Shown here piece after piece: positions 5,757 through 6,309 of a stretch of DNA of 6,309 bases. How positions within the stretch are numbered: position 1 is the first letter of the stretch; each line of letters opens with the position of its first letter. The notes under the pieces are model-generated. The model was not told the DNA's origin. It worked only from the letters and a program-made list of their open reading frames with translations, and searched no databases. A program made the position numbers and the translations under genes. This stretch comes from an uncultured Flavobacteriaceae bacterium (GTDB taxonomy: Bacteria; Bacteroidota; Bacteroidia; Flavobacteriales; Flavobacteriaceae), in NCBI GenBank assembly GCA_947311815.1, contig CAMZMA010000267.1, positions 1-6,309 on the forward strand. Reading direction: 5' to 3'.

Positions 5757-6271
5757 TTAAAAGAATGTGTTTTTATAAGCAATTGGTGTTTTTCCTTCTA
5801 ATTTTTTAAATACACGAATAAAAGAATGTGATGAGGCAAATCCAACTTTTTCAGCAACATATTCTAAAGTGTATTTTGATGTAGACTCTAGCTTTAGGAT
5901 TTTCTTGGCTTCATTAATTCTATATTGGTTTACAAAATCACTAAATGAAACATTAAATTCTTGATTGATTACATTTGAGATATATGTTCTGTTTGTGTTT
6001 AAGAGTATAGAAATATCAGTGATTTTTAAATCTTTTTTTTGATAAATTTTATCTTTTTCAAAGCATTCAATAAGTCGGGTTTTTAATAATTCGATACTCG
6101 TATTAATCGGTTGGTGTATTTCTTTTTTTTCATCTAATGTTAGCTCTACAATAGTGTGATTTTGCATAGAACCTTCAAATCCTATCATGAAAAGTAAAAC
6201 ACTAAAGATAGTAGAAGGAATTAAAAGTAATAACGTAGAATGATAGAAATAGTGTTTTCCAATAAGGTTAA
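5757..6271 (-). CDS. AraC-family transcriptional regulator with a membrane segment, 5'-truncated
   Basis: The C-terminal DNA-binding domain is clear. The first helix-turn-helix is L-K-I-T-D-I-S-I-L-L-N-T-N-R-T-Y-I-S-N-V. The second is Y-T-L-E-Y-V-A-E-K-V-G-F-A-S-S-H-S-F-I-R-V-F-K, ending in the AraC hallmark G-K-T-P-I-A-Y. An ATG at 6188 would give 143 residues, but the frame stays open leftward to 6271 and adds about 27 residues, including L-L-L-L-I-P-S-T-I-F-S-V-L-L-F-M-I-G-F. That is a membrane helix leading into a charged linker. This matches Flavobacteriia regulators in which a multi-helix membrane domain precedes the AraC domain, so the true start is upstream and outside the window. Beyond 6271 the sequence folds back on itself and the frame hits TAG at 6287-6285, which is artefactual. 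The target genes and signal are unknown. Confidence 0.82.
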
Positions 6272-6309
6272 ATGCAAAATCACACTATTGTAGAGCTAAC
6301 ATTAGATGA
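6130..6309. repeat. 38-bp perfect inverted repeat, arms 6130-6167 and 6272-6309 (fold-back at the right end)
   Basis: Bases 6272-6309 are the exact reverse complement of 6130-6167. After a 2-base mismatch the match resumes for six bases (AAGGTT at 6264-6269 against 6170-6175). The outer arm ends at the last base of the window. The + strand arm encodes M-Q-N-H-T-I-V-E-L-T-L-D, the same AraC-protein residues as the - strand, preceded in frame by TAA. The 104-bp spacer encodes the upstream membrane part of the same protein. An inverted amplification chimera is the best reading. Confidence 0.93.

Overview
The window is low-GC DNA of a member of the Bacteroidota, most probably a marine Flavobacteriaceae (Polaribacter/Tenacibaculum-like). 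The signs are the protein sequences (SmpB, malate:quinone oxidoreductase, the split transketolase, a PorT-type outer-membrane barrel protein), A-rich leaders with no clear Shine-Dalgarno, and several exact copies of the Bacteroidota -7 promoter box TAnnTTTG. The organism call rests on resemblance, not on a search.

Layout. Positions 1-249 carry a + strand piece of an outer-membrane beta-barrel gene. The start and signal peptide of the same gene lie on the - strand at 250-314. A - strand block follows, transcribed from high to low coordinates: smpB (3315-2860), a UbiA-family prenyltransferase (2860-1973), a Maf nucleotide pyrophosphatase (1969-1391), the C-terminal subunit of a split transketolase (1318-365), then the barrel gene (from 314). 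smpB diverges from mqo (3396-4871, + strand) across an 80-bp promoter region. mqo converges on a histidine-phosphatase lipoprotein gene (5451-4936, - strand). After about 305 bp without genes comes the 3' part of an AraC-family regulator with a membrane segment (6271-5757, - strand).

The main discovery is structural: both ends of the window are fold-backs. Bases 1-29 are the exact reverse complement of 250-278, and 6272-6309 are the exact reverse complement of 6130-6167. At the left end, joining - strand 314-250 to + strand 30-249 restores a normal gene: start codon, signal peptide, mature barrel. At the right end, the AraC reading frame stays open leftward from 6271 and is cut by the flip. 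This is what inverted chimeras from multiple displacement amplification look like, so I infer single-cell or otherwise amplified DNA. The conventional gene calls at both ends are wrong as a result.

Functionally the rest is ordinary: trans-translation (SmpB), central metabolism (Mqo, transketolase), nucleotide-pool or septum control (Maf), a prenyl-transfer enzyme of unknown product, a predicted surface lipoprotein phosphatase, and a membrane-linked regulator. I found no CRISPR array, transposase, tRNA, rRNA or defence/mobile system, and no convincing new biological system.
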